A stretch of 64,000 bases of DNA from Verrucomicrobiaceae bacterium (GCA_027484055.1 JAIXQH010000025.1:124001-188000), one strand, 5' to 3'; counted from the first letter of the stretch, positions 16,802-25,716 are shown. Program-made: numbers and translations. Notes: a model not told the origin generated them from the letters alone.

Positions 16802-17746
16802 ATGGAATATTATCAAATCATCCAAACCCGCGCCGGGCAGACGGCGGCAGTCATCAATCAAGTCATCCCCGCACTCACCCTCGGCGGGGTGACGGCGGCA
16901 CAGTTGCTCACGCAATCCCAAGCACTCAACGGACTCGCCCAGACGCGGGACAACGCGCTTGCAGATTACGACTTGGCGAACAACGCCGAGAACCAAGGCT
17001 TCCTCACCATTTCCGGGCTCTCGCTTTCCCTACCGAAATCGGCGGAAGGTGATTTGGACGATGCGGATGCTGCGGAATCCGATCTGCTGGACCTGCTGGA
17101 TCCCGCCTACGCCATCAAACCTCGCACCACCGCCAGCGCCCTAGAACGCGGCAAAAAAGTCGTGAGCGCCCTGACCAAGATCAATGCCTACCTCGCCGGG
17201 AAAACACCCGCCCGCCCGCCGGTGACTAGCGGCGGAAAAGGCATCGCCCAACTCACCGCCGCCATGGCCGCGCAACCGGGGCTGGAGCAAACCGTGGAAG
17301 ACCGCGCCGCAGATGTGAGCTCCGCCCGCTCCGCCCTGCGCGTGGCCGCCACCGCCGTGGACCGCCTGAATAAACGCTTTTACAGCAAGCTCCAGAGCGA
17401 GGCACGGGAAAACCCCACCCTCGCCGCCGCCCTTGGCCAGATTGAAATCGAAGGCGCGGACCTGCCCGGCACCCTCGGCATCCGCGGCATCCTCCAAGGC
17501 GGCACTGACAACCTCCACATCCTCCTCAGCTATGACAATGGCTCCTACGACGGCAGCGCCACCAGCACCGTGGAATGGATGGTCGTCGGCACGGACAGCG
17601 ATTTCACGCACAGCGTCCCCGCCGATCCCAGCGGCAACGCGCTCGGGCCATTCGCCGTGGGTAAAACGGTGAAACTCCGCACCCGCGTGAGCAATACAAA
17701 CGGCACCACCACCGGCAGCATCCGCACGCTGACCATTACCGCGTGA
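16802..17746 (+). CDS. Unrecognised protein: helical N-terminal part, beta-rich C-terminal domain
   Basis: The 314-residue product starts at the ATG at 16802 and has no signal peptide or transmembrane segment. Residues 1-200 are strongly helical and Ala-rich (AALTKINAYLAG-like stretches, DRAADVSSARSALRVAATAVDRL), with coiled-coil potential. Residues 215-314 are beta-rich and resemble a fibronectin-III-like sandwich (TSTVEWMVVGTDSDF, VGKTVKLRTRVSNTNG, SIRTLTITA). I know no named family for it. It follows the 21-bp tandem array by 79 bp and is followed by a strong hairpin, so it is probably transcribed alone. Array and gene may form one unit; that is inference. Confidence 0.75.
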   Translation: MEYYQIIQTRAGQTAAVINQVIPALTLGGVTAAQLLTQSQALNGLAQTRDNALADYDLANNAENQGFLTISGLSLSLPKSAEGDLDDADAAESDLLDLLDPAYAIKPRTTASALERGKKVVSALTKINAYLAGKTPARPPVTSGGKGIAQLTAAMAAQPGLEQTVEDRAADVSSARSALRVAATAVDRLNKRFYSKLQSEARENPTLAAALGQIEIEGADLPGTLGIRGILQGGTDNLHILLSYDNGSYDGSATSTVEWMVVGTDSDFTHSVPADPSGNALGPFAVGKTVKLRTRVSNTNGTTTGSIRTLTITA

Positions 17747-17777
17747 TAGAGATCCAATCATTCAATGATGAAACACG

Positions 17778-17801
17778 CGGGCCGCCCATCCGGGCGGCCC
17801 G
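17778..17801 (+). terminator. Hairpin terminator after the 16802 gene
   Basis: A 10-bp perfect GC-rich stem (CGGGCCGCCC / GGGCGGCCCG) has a 4-nt loop (ATCC). Only a weak T-run (CTTTT) follows. The upstream flank TGAAACACGCGGGCCG recurs exactly before the hairpin at 25717, so the two share an origin or a terminator style. Confidence 0.75.
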
Positions 17802-17847
17802 TAGCTTTTCCGCAGAAACCCACCTACCAAGAGACACCGTCAAAACC

Positions 17848-17985
17848 AAACCCACACGCCTCGTCGCGGATCTCCAACTCGTCGATGGCGATCCGACCGC
17901 GCACATCAAACTCGTGGAAGACCCGGCAAAGAACTTCATGATCATCATGAAGGACGGGAAAGTTTTCAAAAATCTCTTCCAATAA
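17848..17985 (+). pseudogene. Remnant of an amidohydrolase C-terminus
   Basis: The frame ending at 17985 carries ADLQLVDGDPTAHIKLVED and then IIMKDGKVFKN. That is the closing strand-turn-strand of metal-dependent amidohydrolases (imidazolonepropionase/Xaa-Pro dipeptidase type: ADLVLVDGDP...VIMKDGKIYKN). The metal-binding barrel that should precede it is missing, and upstream there is only a hairpin. Some 45 residues remain of an enzyme normally over 400 long. The next gene, an outer-membrane barrel, starts 7 bp later, suggesting it once followed an intact amidohydrolase gene in an operon. An open frame from an ATG at 17743 exists but is unlikely to make a folded protein. Confidence 0.7.
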
Positions 17986-17992
17986 AAAAACC

Positions 17993-18745
17993 ATGCGAAT
18001 GAAACACACATTGCTAGCCGTCACCCTCATAGTGCCCGCCTGGGCGGATGAAACCTCAGTGAAAGACACCTCCGGCACTAATCCCACGCTGCTCCTTCGA
18101 TCCGCGAATTTTAGCAACGAGTATTCCGAACTCCAATCCGGCGGCTTCCTCAACGATCTCACCCTGAAATACACCGAGCCATTCATGGACGGGAAAATGA
18201 GCATGCGGCTCAATATTCCGAATCTTTGGACCGATGCTGGCCCCGGCGAATCCGGGTTGGGTGACATGAGTCTGAAATGGACATGGGTGGCCAATATCAC
18301 GCAGACCGATGGATGGGTCATCAATACGGAACTCTACGCCCCCACTGGCGACAAATTTTTTACCGGAGACCAGTGGGTGCTGGCTCCGGGGATCACCTAT
18401 GTCCGCTTCCTCAGTCCAGAGGTAATCATTGCCCCGGCTTACGTGCATTCGCTTGGCTTCGCAGGAAATGACAGCGCCGTGGACTTGAACGCTGGCACCG
18501 TGGATCTCTACCTGGTCTATCGGCCCGCAGGTGAAAAGTGGTGGCTCACATCCGATCTTACCCTGTCCATGAACTACGAAAATGCGGATCAAAAGCCGAT
18601 GTCCTTCGAACTCTCTTATGGACGTAAACTCGGCAGACTGGGTGACTCCACCGTCAATGGATTTCTACGCCCTGGCATCGGCTTCGGTGATGATCGACCC
18701 TACGACTGGAGCTTCCAGATTGGACTCAGCATCATCGGATTTTAA
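17993..18745 (+). CDS. Outer-membrane beta-barrel protein
   Basis: The 250-residue product has a short signal peptide (MRMKHTLLAVTLIVPAWA) and alternating strands through to a C-terminal aromatic ending (FQIGLSIIGF), the usual outer-membrane sorting signal. Strand-like stretches include MSMRLNIPNL, GDMSLKWTWVANI, WVINTELYAPTG and WWLTSDLTLSMNYE. Size and the GLGDMSLK block are like the transporter / phenol-meta-pathway barrel group. It probably passes small hydrophobic or amide substrates. It sits between the amidohydrolase remnant and a secreted amide hydrolase, so it may serve uptake or release of their substrates. Confidence 0.75.
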   Translation: MRMKHTLLAVTLIVPAWADETSVKDTSGTNPTLLLRSANFSNEYSELQSGGFLNDLTLKYTEPFMDGKMSMRLNIPNLWTDAGPGESGLGDMSLKWTWVANITQTDGWVINTELYAPTGDKFFTGDQWVLAPGITYVRFLSPEVIIAPAYVHSLGFAGNDSAVDLNAGTVDLYLVYRPAGEKWWLTSDLTLSMNYENADQKPMSFELSYGRKLGRLGDSTVNGFLRPGIGFGDDRPYDWSFQIGLSIIGF

Positions 18746-18808
18746 GCACCTATCTCCACCCACTGAAACGGCAACCAAGACAACTGTAACATTCATTCCA
18801 AAGACCTC

Positions 18809-19927
18809 ATGAAAACAAAACACAACTCACGCAAGGTGCTGCTCGCACTTGTCACCACGCTCTCCATCTCCATCGGATCACCCGTCTCCGCCTGCACGCG
18901 CGCGCTCTACACGGCCAAGGACGGCACCATCCTCACCGGTCGCTCGATGGACTGGGGCGAAGATATGCATTCCAACATGTGGGTGCTGCCGCGCGGCATG
19001 AAACGGGATGGCAAGGGGGGCGCGAACACCGTCACCTGGGAATCGAAATACGGCAGCCTCATCGTTTCCGGCTATGACATCGGCACCTGTGATGGCATGA
19101 ACGAAAAAGGCCTCGTGGTGAACATGCTCGCGCTCGTCGAGTCGGACTACGGCAAGCCTGCGGAAGGTGGCAAGGTCATCTGCATGAGCACCTGGGCGCA
19201 GTATCTCCTCGATCTGCATTCGAACGTCGCCGACGCCGTCGCCGATTTACGGAAGGAAGAGTTCCGCGTGCAGACTCTCGTCCTGCCGACCGGACGCCCC
19301 GCGAACATGCATCTCGCGATTTCCGATGCCACCGGTGACTCGGCCATCTTCGAGTATGTGGAGGGCAAACTCGTCATCCATCACAGCAAGGACTACAAGG
19401 TGCTGACCAACTCTCCCACCTACGACAAGCAACTGGCCATCATGGAATATTGGAAAACGGCGGGTGGGCTGACCAAAATGCTGCCCGGCACTTCGAATGC
19501 CGCCGACCGTTTCGTCCGCGCCTCATTCCTGCTTGGTGCGCTTCCCGTCGAGACCTCCCAAAACTACATCAGCGGCTCACCGCAGCAAAAGTTCCACTTC
19601 CAGGCGGCGATGGCCACCCTCTCACTGATGCGCAGCATCGGCACCCCCTTAGGCTTCTCACTGGATGACATGCCCTGGGTTTCCTCCACCATCTGGCGGA
19701 CTGTCAGCGACAGCACCAACCGCATCTACCTGTTCGACTCCGCCATGACCCCCGCGACGTTCTGGGTGAAGCTCGACGACCTCAATTTCAAGCCCGGCGC
19801 GCCCGTGAAGAAGCTCACCCTCACCGGCGGGAAGACCTACAATGGCAACGCGTCCGACCAATTTGTCGAAGCCAAGTTGTTCAATTTCGCGTCACTCGAT
19901 ACCAAGTTTGAGGAGCCTAAACAGTGA
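18809..19927 (+). CDS. Secreted linear amide C-N hydrolase (choloylglycine hydrolase/penicillin V acylase family, Ntn)
   Basis: The 372-residue precursor has a signal peptide ending SPVSA, so cleavage exposes Cys29 (CTRALY) as the N-terminal nucleophile of this Ntn family. Conserved features follow: GRSMDWGEDM (Arg and Asp of the active site), YDIGTCDGMNEKGLVVNML, a central SDATGDSAIFEY block and NSPTYDKQL (the Asn that stabilises the tetrahedral intermediate). Length suits penicillin V acylases and bile-salt hydrolases from Gram-negatives, which are periplasmic. The substrate could be an N-acyl amino acid, N-acyl-homoserine lactone or other amide; sequence alone does not decide. A barrel gene lies 63 bp upstream. 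Confidence 0.9.
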   Translation: MKTKHNSRKVLLALVTTLSISIGSPVSACTRALYTAKDGTILTGRSMDWGEDMHSNMWVLPRGMKRDGKGGANTVTWESKYGSLIVSGYDIGTCDGMNEKGLVVNMLALVESDYGKPAEGGKVICMSTWAQYLLDLHSNVADAVADLRKEEFRVQTLVLPTGRPANMHLAISDATGDSAIFEYVEGKLVIHHSKDYKVLTNSPTYDKQLAIMEYWKTAGGLTKMLPGTSNAADRFVRASFLLGALPVETSQNYISGSPQQKFHFQAAMATLSLMRSIGTPLGFSLDDMPWVSSTIWRTVSDSTNRIYLFDSAMTPATFWVKLDDLNFKPGAPVKKLTLTGGKTYNGNASDQFVEAKLFNFASLDTKFEEPKQ

Positions 19928-20109
19928 CCCTCAACTTCATAAAAAACCCTACAAAGCCAAAATCTTCTCACCGCCGCCATCATCGCATGTGCCGCAGTCT
20001 TCACACCTTCATCTCATCATCCCGCGCGGGTGCCCGTTTCGCCTGGCGACAGTCAATCGACCCAGCCTTGCTAATGGTTAGAATTCCGCTTTAAGCTACC
20101 TGCTTGCTG

Positions 20110-21939
20110 ATGAGTATCGTCACTATCCTCTGGCCGATGGTCGCCGCGGCGGCGCTGACGCTGGGCACCATCCAATTGCTCATCTGGTTTCAGCACCGGG
20201 AAAAATGGGAGCGCGTGGTGTTTTTCCTGATGTCCTTGGCCACGGCCGGAATGGCGTTGACCGAGCTGGGCATGATGACGGCGACGACGGGTGCGGAATT
20301 CGGCTTCGCGCTGCGCTGGAATCACGTCCCCGTGTTGCTGAATTTTTTCGCGATCGTCGGCTTCCTGCTGCTGCACTTGCGGGCAGGACGGGTTTGGTTG
20401 GCGGTGCTGGCCATCGGCATCCGGACGGTCGCGCTGGTGATCAATTTCCTGCTCCATCCGAATATCAATTTCCGCGAGATCACCGGGGTGCGGCAGGTGG
20501 ATTTCTTGGGGGATCAGGTTTCGCTGGCCATTGGCCGCCCGAACCCGCTGATGGCCTTCGCGCAGTCCGCCCTGCTGGTGCTGCTGGCCTTCGCCATCGA
20601 CGTCACGGTTACGGTGTGGCGTCGCGGGGAGAAAAAGCGGGCGCTGCTGGTCGGCGGGAGCCTGGTCTTTTTCATCGTCGCGGGGACGATTCAGGCGGTG
20701 CTCTCGCACTGGGGCCTTGTCGATGTGCCGGCCATCGGCAGCGTCTATTTCCTCGGAATGATCGTGGTGACGACCTTCGATCTGAGCCGGGGTGAACGGC
20801 GGGCGGCGCAGCTTTCCGGTGAATTGGCGGAAAGCGAGCAGCGGATGACGCTGGCGGCGGAGGCGGCCAACATGGGCATCTGGATCCGCTATCTCGCCAA
20901 CTCGGAAATCTGGGCGAGCGATCAATGGCGGACCTTGTTCGGCTTCGCGCCGGAGGACAGCCTGGATTTTGAAAAGGTGATGGGGAGATTGCACCCGGAA
21001 GATCGGGAATCGGTCCGCCAGTCGCTGGATGAGGCGGTGGCGCGCGGCGGTCGCTACGATGCGGAGTTCCGCCTGCTGCTGCCCGATGGCGGGATCCGCT
21101 GGATCAGCGCGCACAGCCGGGTGGAGTCCGATGAAAAGGGCCGCCCGCTTTTGGTGCGCGGTGCTTCGCGGGACTGCACCGCGCGTAAGGAAGCGGAGCT
21201 GGAGACGCAGCTGCTGCGGCAGGAAATCACCCACGTCGGCCGCGTCTCGATGATGGGCCAGCTCGCCTCGGCCCTCGCCCATGAGATCAATCAGCCGCTC
21301 GGCGCGATCCTGCGAAATGCCGAGGCGGCAGAAATCTTCATGCGCCACGAATCGCCCGATCTCGACGAGATCCGCGCGATCCTCGCCGATATCCGCCGGG
21401 ACGACCAACGTGCGGGCTTGGTCATCGAGAGGATGCGCTCGCTGCTGAAGCGCCATGATCTGGACACCCGTCCGCTGGCGGCAAGCGAGCTGATCGCGGA
21501 AGTGGCGAGCCTGCTGCGCGGGGATGCGGCGGCGCGGCGGGTGAACCTGGAAGTCGCCGTCTTCGGCAATTTACCGACGGTTTCCGGGGATCGGGTGCAT
21601 CTCCAGCAGGTGCTGCTTAATCTCATCATCAACGCGATGGACGCGCTCGACGGCGGGCCGGAAATTTCGCGCTGCGTGACGGTGACGGCGCATGCCACGG
21701 ACGTGGGGATGATCGAGATCGCCGTGAGCGATCGCGGACCCGGCATCCCGGAGGACAAGCTCGCGCGGGTTTTCGATCCCTTTTTCACCACCAAATCCGC
21801 CGGCATGGGCATGGGCCTTTCCATCTCCCAGACGATTGTCCAGAGCCACGGCGGCCGACTATGGGCGGAGAACAACCCCGATGGCGGAGCGACGTTCCGC
21901 TTCACCTTGCCGACCTCGGGAAACGAGGTCGCACCATGA
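20110..21939 (+). CDS. Membrane sensor histidine kinase with PAS domain (FixL-like)
   Basis: Starting at the ATG at 20110 the protein has about 609 residues. The N-terminal 230 form some seven transmembrane helices (VAAAALTLGTIQLLIWF, ALLVGGSLVFFIVAGTI). A PAS_3-type domain follows (MTLAAEAANMGIWIRY to VRGASRDCTARKEAE), then a HisKA domain with His391 (LAHEINQPLGAILRNAEAAE) and a HATPase domain with N, G1 and G2 boxes (LNLIINAMDAL, SDRGPGIPEDKL, GMGMGLSISQTIV). The HEINQPL form is typical of FixL/TodS-type kinases. The stop overlaps the FixJ-like gene by 4 nt, so this is a cognate pair. The signal is unknown; the membrane part suggests an envelope or lipid-phase cue. Confidence 0.93.
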   Translation: MSIVTILWPMVAAAALTLGTIQLLIWFQHREKWERVVFFLMSLATAGMALTELGMMTATTGAEFGFALRWNHVPVLLNFFAIVGFLLLHLRAGRVWLAVLAIGIRTVALVINFLLHPNINFREITGVRQVDFLGDQVSLAIGRPNPLMAFAQSALLVLLAFAIDVTVTVWRRGEKKRALLVGGSLVFFIVAGTIQAVLSHWGLVDVPAIGSVYFLGMIVVTTFDLSRGERRAAQLSGELAESEQRMTLAAEAANMGIWIRYLANSEIWASDQWRTLFGFAPEDSLDFEKVMGRLHPEDRESVRQSLDEAVARGGRYDAEFRLLLPDGGIRWISAHSRVESDEKGRPLLVRGASRDCTARKEAELETQLLRQEITHVGRVSMMGQLASALAHEINQPLGAILRNAEAAEIFMRHESPDLDEIRAILADIRRDDQRAGLVIERMRSLLKRHDLDTRPLAASELIAEVASLLRGDAAARRVNLEVAVFGNLPTVSGDRVHLQQVLLNLIINAMDALDGGPEISRCVTVTAHATDVGMIEIAVSDRGPGIPEDKLARVFDPFFTTKSAGMGMGLSISQTIVQSHGGRLWAENNPDGGATFRFTLPTSGNEVAP

Positions 21940-22556
21940 GCGCGCCCACCGTCCACATCGTGGATGACGACGCTCCCTTTCTCGCGGCGATCTCGCGGCT
22001 GCTGCGGGCGCACGGATTCGCCGTCCGGACCTTTTCCTCGGCGGACAAGTTTTTCGCGCAGCGGGAGGAAAATGCGGCGGGCTGCGTGGTGGCGGATTTG
22101 CAAATGCCGGAAATGGACGGGCTGGAGCTGCAGGCCGCCCTCGCCCGGACGCGGTACCCGATGCCGCTGCTTTTCCTGACAGGCACGGGCGACATTCCCT
22201 CCTCGGTGCGGGCGGTGCGGTGCGGCGCGGAGGATTTTCTGGAGAAACTCGCTCCGCAGGAAAAACTCATCGCCGCGGTGGAACGCGCGCTTGCCCGGGA
22301 TTTGCGCGAGCGCCGGGAACGCGCCCGCCGCCATGAAGTCCGCAATCTTTTCGCCACCCTCACGCCCCGCGAAATCGAAGTGCTGAGCCTCGTCGTGCGG
22401 GGAAAAATGAACAAGCAGATCGCCGGGGAGCTGGGCATCCACGAGCGCACGGTGAAGCTCCACCGCACCGCCATCACCACGAAGCTCGGCGTCCCATCCG
22501 TCGCGGAACTCACCCGGCTGGTTCAGGAGCTCGAGTCCTTCCCCAAGAGGCAGTAG
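21936..22556 (+). CDS. FixJ/NarL-type response regulator
   Basis: The ATG at 21936 lies in the kinase stop (ATGA), giving 206 residues. The receiver domain has the acidic pocket (IVDDDAPF), phosphoacceptor Asp54 (VVADLQMPEMDG), the Thr of FLTGTGD and the Lys of FLEKLAP. The C-terminal part is a LuxR/GerE helix-turn-helix (LTPREIEVLSLVVRGKMNKQIAGELGI, then RTVKLHRTAITTKLG). It should bind DNA when phosphorylated by the kinase upstream. Likely targets are the adjacent sulfatase-amide hydrolase-porin genes, by position only; no repeated operator was found. Confidence 0.93.
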   Translation: MSAPTVHIVDDDAPFLAAISRLLRAHGFAVRTFSSADKFFAQREENAAGCVVADLQMPEMDGLELQAALARTRYPMPLLFLTGTGDIPSSVRAVRCGAEDFLEKLAPQEKLIAAVERALARDLRERRERARRHEVRNLFATLTPREIEVLSLVVRGKMNKQIAGELGIHERTVKLHRTAITTKLGVPSVAELTRLVQELESFPKRQ

Positions 22557-22598
22557 CGGAGCCTTCGCCCTTTTTCCTAGCGTGACCGTCGCTTGCCG

Positions 22599-22973
22599 AT
22601 GAGTTCTTCCGCTCCCATTTACGTTGCCGTCGTCGATGACGATGAAAGTCTCTGCCGCTCACTCGGCCGGCTTCTGCGCGCCTCGGGCTTCCAGCCGATC
22701 ATCTACGCCTCGGCCGAGGATTTTCTGAGAGATACGAAGAAACCGAAATTCGATTGCCTGATCCTCGACATCCAGCTCGGTGCCTGCATGTCCGGCGTCG
22801 AATTGCAGCGCCATCTCGCGGCGTCTGGGAAGACGACACCCGTCATCTTCATCACTGCCCATGACGATCTGGAGATCCGCGCCGAGGCCGAGGCCGCAGG
22901 CTGCGCCGCCTATTTCAGCAAGACTCATTCGGGCGAGGAAGTCGTGAAAACCATCCGCCAACTCGCATCATGA
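22599..22973 (+). CDS. Stand-alone receiver domain protein (CheY-like)
   Basis: The 124-residue product consists only of a receiver domain: acidic pocket VVDDDESLCRSLGRLL, phosphoacceptor Asp57 (LILDIQLG), FITAHDD and Lys in YFSKTHSGEE. The ATG at 22599 is preferred over the TTG two codons upstream. There is no output domain. Such receivers act as phosphate sinks or as relays, and here it probably competes with or modulates the FixL/FixJ-like pair just upstream. Its stop overlaps the start of the formylglycine-generating enzyme gene by 4 nt, which ties signalling to sulfatase maturation at the transcript level. Confidence 0.9.
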   Translation: MSSSAPIYVAVVDDDESLCRSLGRLLRASGFQPIIYASAEDFLRDTKKPKFDCLILDIQLGACMSGVELQRHLAASGKTTPVIFITAHDDLEIRAEAEAAGCAAYFSKTHSGEEVVKTIRQLAS

Positions 22974-24106
22974 ACCCCGCCGACATGAAAACCGTGCTTT
23001 CCATTTTCCTGTCCTGCCTCCCTCTCCACGGCGCGGAGCCGGAGAAATCCTGCTGCGCGGCACCGGGCGGGCGGATGGCCTCGATCACCGCTGCGGTCAC
23101 GCCCGTAGCCACCGATTCGAAGCCGCCTGCGGTCGCTGGGATGGTCTGGATTCCCGCTGGAGAATTTTCCATGGGCAGCGATGGGCCGGGCAGCCGCATG
23201 AATGAGAAGCCCGTCGTCAAGGTCCAGCTCGATGGCTTTTTCCTCGATGAGCACGACGTGACCAATGCCGAGTTCCGGAAATTTACCGAGGCCACCAGTT
23301 ACAAGACCACCGCGGAGCGTCCGATCGACTGGGAGGAGATCAAGAAGCAGGTAGCCCCCGGCACGCCCAAGCCACCGGATGAAGCGCTCCTTCCGGGCTC
23401 GCTGGTGTTCACGCCCAGCGATGGACCAGTCGATTTGCAGAAGATGGAAGCCTGGTGGACCTGGACCCACGGCGCGGACTGGCAGCATCCGGAAGGACCG
23501 AAGAGCAATCTCGACGGCCGCGAGGATCATCCAGTGGTTCAGGTTTCCTGGTATGATGCCACCGCCTACGCGAAATGGGCCGGTAAGCGCCTGCCCACCG
23601 AGGCCGAGTGGGAATGCGCCGCGCGCGGTGGACTCGAAGGCAAGCGTTTCTCTTGGGGGGATGAATTTAAGCCTGAGGGCAAGTTCATGACCAACTCCTG
23701 GACCGGGGACTTCCCCTACAAGAACACCAAGGAAGACGGCTTTATCGGCACCTCTCCCGTGAAGTCATTTCCGGCGAACGGCTACGGTCTATATGACATG
23801 GGCGGCAACGTCTGGAACTGGTGTAGCGACTGGTTCCGCGTGGATACCCATGCGCGGATGAAATTGGATCCGTCCTCCTGCCAGAATCCACAGGGGCCTA
23901 AAACCAGCTACAGTCCGGCTCATCCCGAACAAACCGAGGAGCGCGTCACCAAGGGCGGCTCCTTCCTTTGCCTCGCCTCTTATTGCGAGAGCTACCGCCC
24001 CGCCGCCCGTCGCGGCACTCCGCCGGACACCGGCATGAGCCACATCGGATTCCGCTGCGCCCTTTCTCCATCGAAACCAATTTCTCCGCACACCAACACC
24101 AACTGA
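22970..24106 (+). CDS. Formylglycine-generating enzyme (FGE/SUMF1 family), exported
   Basis: The start at 22970 overlaps the receiver stop; an alternative ATG at 22985 begins a signal peptide (MKTVLSIFLSCLPLHGA), and either gives an exported protein of about 375 residues. The family frame is complete: MVWIPAGEFSMGSDGPGS, HPVVQVSWYDATAYAKWAGKRLP, TEAEWECAARGG, GNVWNWCSDW and IGFRCAL. The copper-binding catalytic cysteines are both present, Cys334 and Cys339, in GGSFLCLASYC, so this is an active FGE and not a mere homologue. It oxidises the Cys of a sulfatase CxxxR motif to formylglycine using oxygen. The very next gene (1 bp apart) encodes such a sulfatase. Confidence 0.93.
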   Translation: MNPADMKTVLSIFLSCLPLHGAEPEKSCCAAPGGRMASITAAVTPVATDSKPPAVAGMVWIPAGEFSMGSDGPGSRMNEKPVVKVQLDGFFLDEHDVTNAEFRKFTEATSYKTTAERPIDWEEIKKQVAPGTPKPPDEALLPGSLVFTPSDGPVDLQKMEAWWTWTHGADWQHPEGPKSNLDGREDHPVVQVSWYDATAYAKWAGKRLPTEAEWECAARGGLEGKRFSWGDEFKPEGKFMTNSWTGDFPYKNTKEDGFIGTSPVKSFPANGYGLYDMGGNVWNWCSDWFRVDTHARMKLDPSSCQNPQGPKTSYSPAHPEQTEERVTKGGSFLCLASYCESYRPAARRGTPPDTGMSHIGFRCALSPSKPISPHTNTN

Positions 24107-24107
24107 A

Positions 24108-25685
24108 ATGAAACGAAAGTCCAAATTAGGAACCCTATCGCTAGTCCTCGGGCTGGCGCTCGTCGGGTCTGCCGCGCACGCGGCCGACGCAAAGAAACCC
24201 AACATCCTCGTCATCTGGGGCGATGACATCGGCACCTGGAACATCAGCCACAATAACCGCGGCATGATGGGCTATAAGACGCCGAACATTGATCGCATCG
24301 CGAAAGAAGGCGTCGCCTTCACCGACTACTACGCGCAGCAGTCCTGCACCGCTGGCCGCGCCGCCTTTATTAGCGGTTCCTCTCCTGTCCGCAGTGGCAT
24401 GACCAAAGTCGGTCTTCCAGGCGCGGCGGAAGGTTGGCAGAAAACCGACTGCACCATGGCCACCGTGCTGAAAAGCCAAGGCTACGCCACCGGCCAATTC
24501 GGAAAAAATCACCAAGGCGACCGCGACGAGCACCTGCCCACCATGCACGGTTTCGATGAGTTCCTCGGCAGCCTCTATCACCTCAATGCCGAAGAGGAAC
24601 CTGAACTCCGCGACTATCCAAAGGACATGAAGCTGGCCAACGGCAAGACCTTCCTCGAAACCTTCGGCCCACGCGGCATGCTCCATACCTGGGCGGATGG
24701 CAAGGGTGGTCAGAAGATCGAAAACCTCGGCCCGCTCACCAAGAAACGCATGGAAACCGTGGACGATGAATCGATGGCCGCGGCGAAGGATTTCATCACC
24801 CGCAAGGTCAAGGCGAGCGAGCCCTTCTTCTGCTGGTGGAACGGCACCCGCATGCACTTCCGCACCCACGTGAAGCCCGAGCACATCGGTCTTTCCGGGC
24901 AGGATGAATACAGCGACGGCATGGTCGAGCACGACATGCATGTCGGCGAACTGCTCAAGCTCATCGACGATCTCGGTGTCGCTGACAACACGGTCGTCCA
25001 GTATTCCACGGACAACGGCCCACACTACAACACCTGGCCCGATGCCGGCACCACGCCGTTCCACGGCGAGAAGAATTCCAACTGGGAAGGTGCCTTCCGC
25101 GTGCCTTGTTTCATCAAATGGCCCGGCCATTTCCCCGCTGGCACCACCCTCAACGGCCTCGTTTCCCACGAGGACTGGTTGCCCACCTTCGCCGCCATCG
25201 CCGGTGCACCTGACATCAAGGAAAAACTCAAAGCCGGAATCGAGCTCAATGGCCGCAAGTATAAGAACTACGTCGATGGCTATAACCAACTCGATTACCT
25301 CAGCGGCAAGACCGACAAGTCACCGCGCAATGAGTTCATCTACCTGAACGACGCGGCCGAAGTCGTGGCGATCCGGGTGGGCGATTGGAAAGCCACTTAT
25401 ATGGAAAACCGCGCCACGCAGCTCCAGGTCTGGCGCGAACCATTCATCAACCTTCGCGCCCCTATGCTCTGCAACCTGCGCCGCGATCCGTTTGAAAAGG
25501 CCCAGGAAAGCGCCAACAACTACAACGATTGGTATATCGACCGCGCCTTCGTGCTCGTTCCTCTCCAAGGAGTTGCCAGCAAATTCCTGATGACGCTCAA
25601 GGAATTCCCGCCCACCCAAAAACCAGGTGATTGGAGCCTCCAATCGCTTGAGAAGCAGGTCAAGGGCATGGCCAACGGAGATTAA
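24108..25685 (+). CDS. Arylsulfatase (type I, Cys-type), periplasmic
   Basis: The 525-residue product has a signal peptide (to SAAHA) and the sulfatase start PNILVIWGDDIG with the paired metal-binding Asp residues. The modification site is Cys80-T-A-G-Arg84 in QQSCTAGRAAF, ready for conversion to formylglycine by the neighbouring enzyme. The second metal site lies in YSTDNGPHYNTW, followed by FHGEKNSNWEGAFRVP. The C-terminal subdomain is complete (FEKAQESANNYNDWY). It hydrolyses sulfate esters, perhaps from algal or host glycans or small aryl sulfates. It begins 1 bp after the FGE stop. A strong hairpin follows. Confidence 0.95.
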   Translation: MKRKSKLGTLSLVLGLALVGSAAHAADAKKPNILVIWGDDIGTWNISHNNRGMMGYKTPNIDRIAKEGVAFTDYYAQQSCTAGRAAFISGSSPVRSGMTKVGLPGAAEGWQKTDCTMATVLKSQGYATGQFGKNHQGDRDEHLPTMHGFDEFLGSLYHLNAEEEPELRDYPKDMKLANGKTFLETFGPRGMLHTWADGKGGQKIENLGPLTKKRMETVDDESMAAAKDFITRKVKASEPFFCWWNGTRMHFRTHVKPEHIGLSGQDEYSDGMVEHDMHVGELLKLIDDLGVADNTVVQYSTDNGPHYNTWPDAGTTPFHGEKNSNWEGAFRVPCFIKWPGHFPAGTTLNGLVSHEDWLPTFAAIAGAPDIKEKLKAGIELNGRKYKNYVDGYNQLDYLSGKTDKSPRNEFIYLNDAAEVVAIRVGDWKATYMENRATQLQVWREPFINLRAPMLCNLRRDPFEKAQESANNYNDWYIDRAFVLVPLQGVASKFLMTLKEFPPTQKPGDWSLQSLEKQVKGMANGD

Positions 25686-25716
25686 CTAACTGCCAATCTG
25701 TTTCGATTGTGAAACA

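Noticed and set aside
20071..22463. Long minus-strand frames (461 and 390 codons) opposite the histidine kinase and regulator
   Set aside because: Biased composition caused by high GC; the plus strand encodes complete kinase and FixJ-type domains.
24141..25289. 382-codon minus-strand frame opposite the sulfatase
   Set aside because: No recognisable domain and entirely antisense to a well-supported gene.
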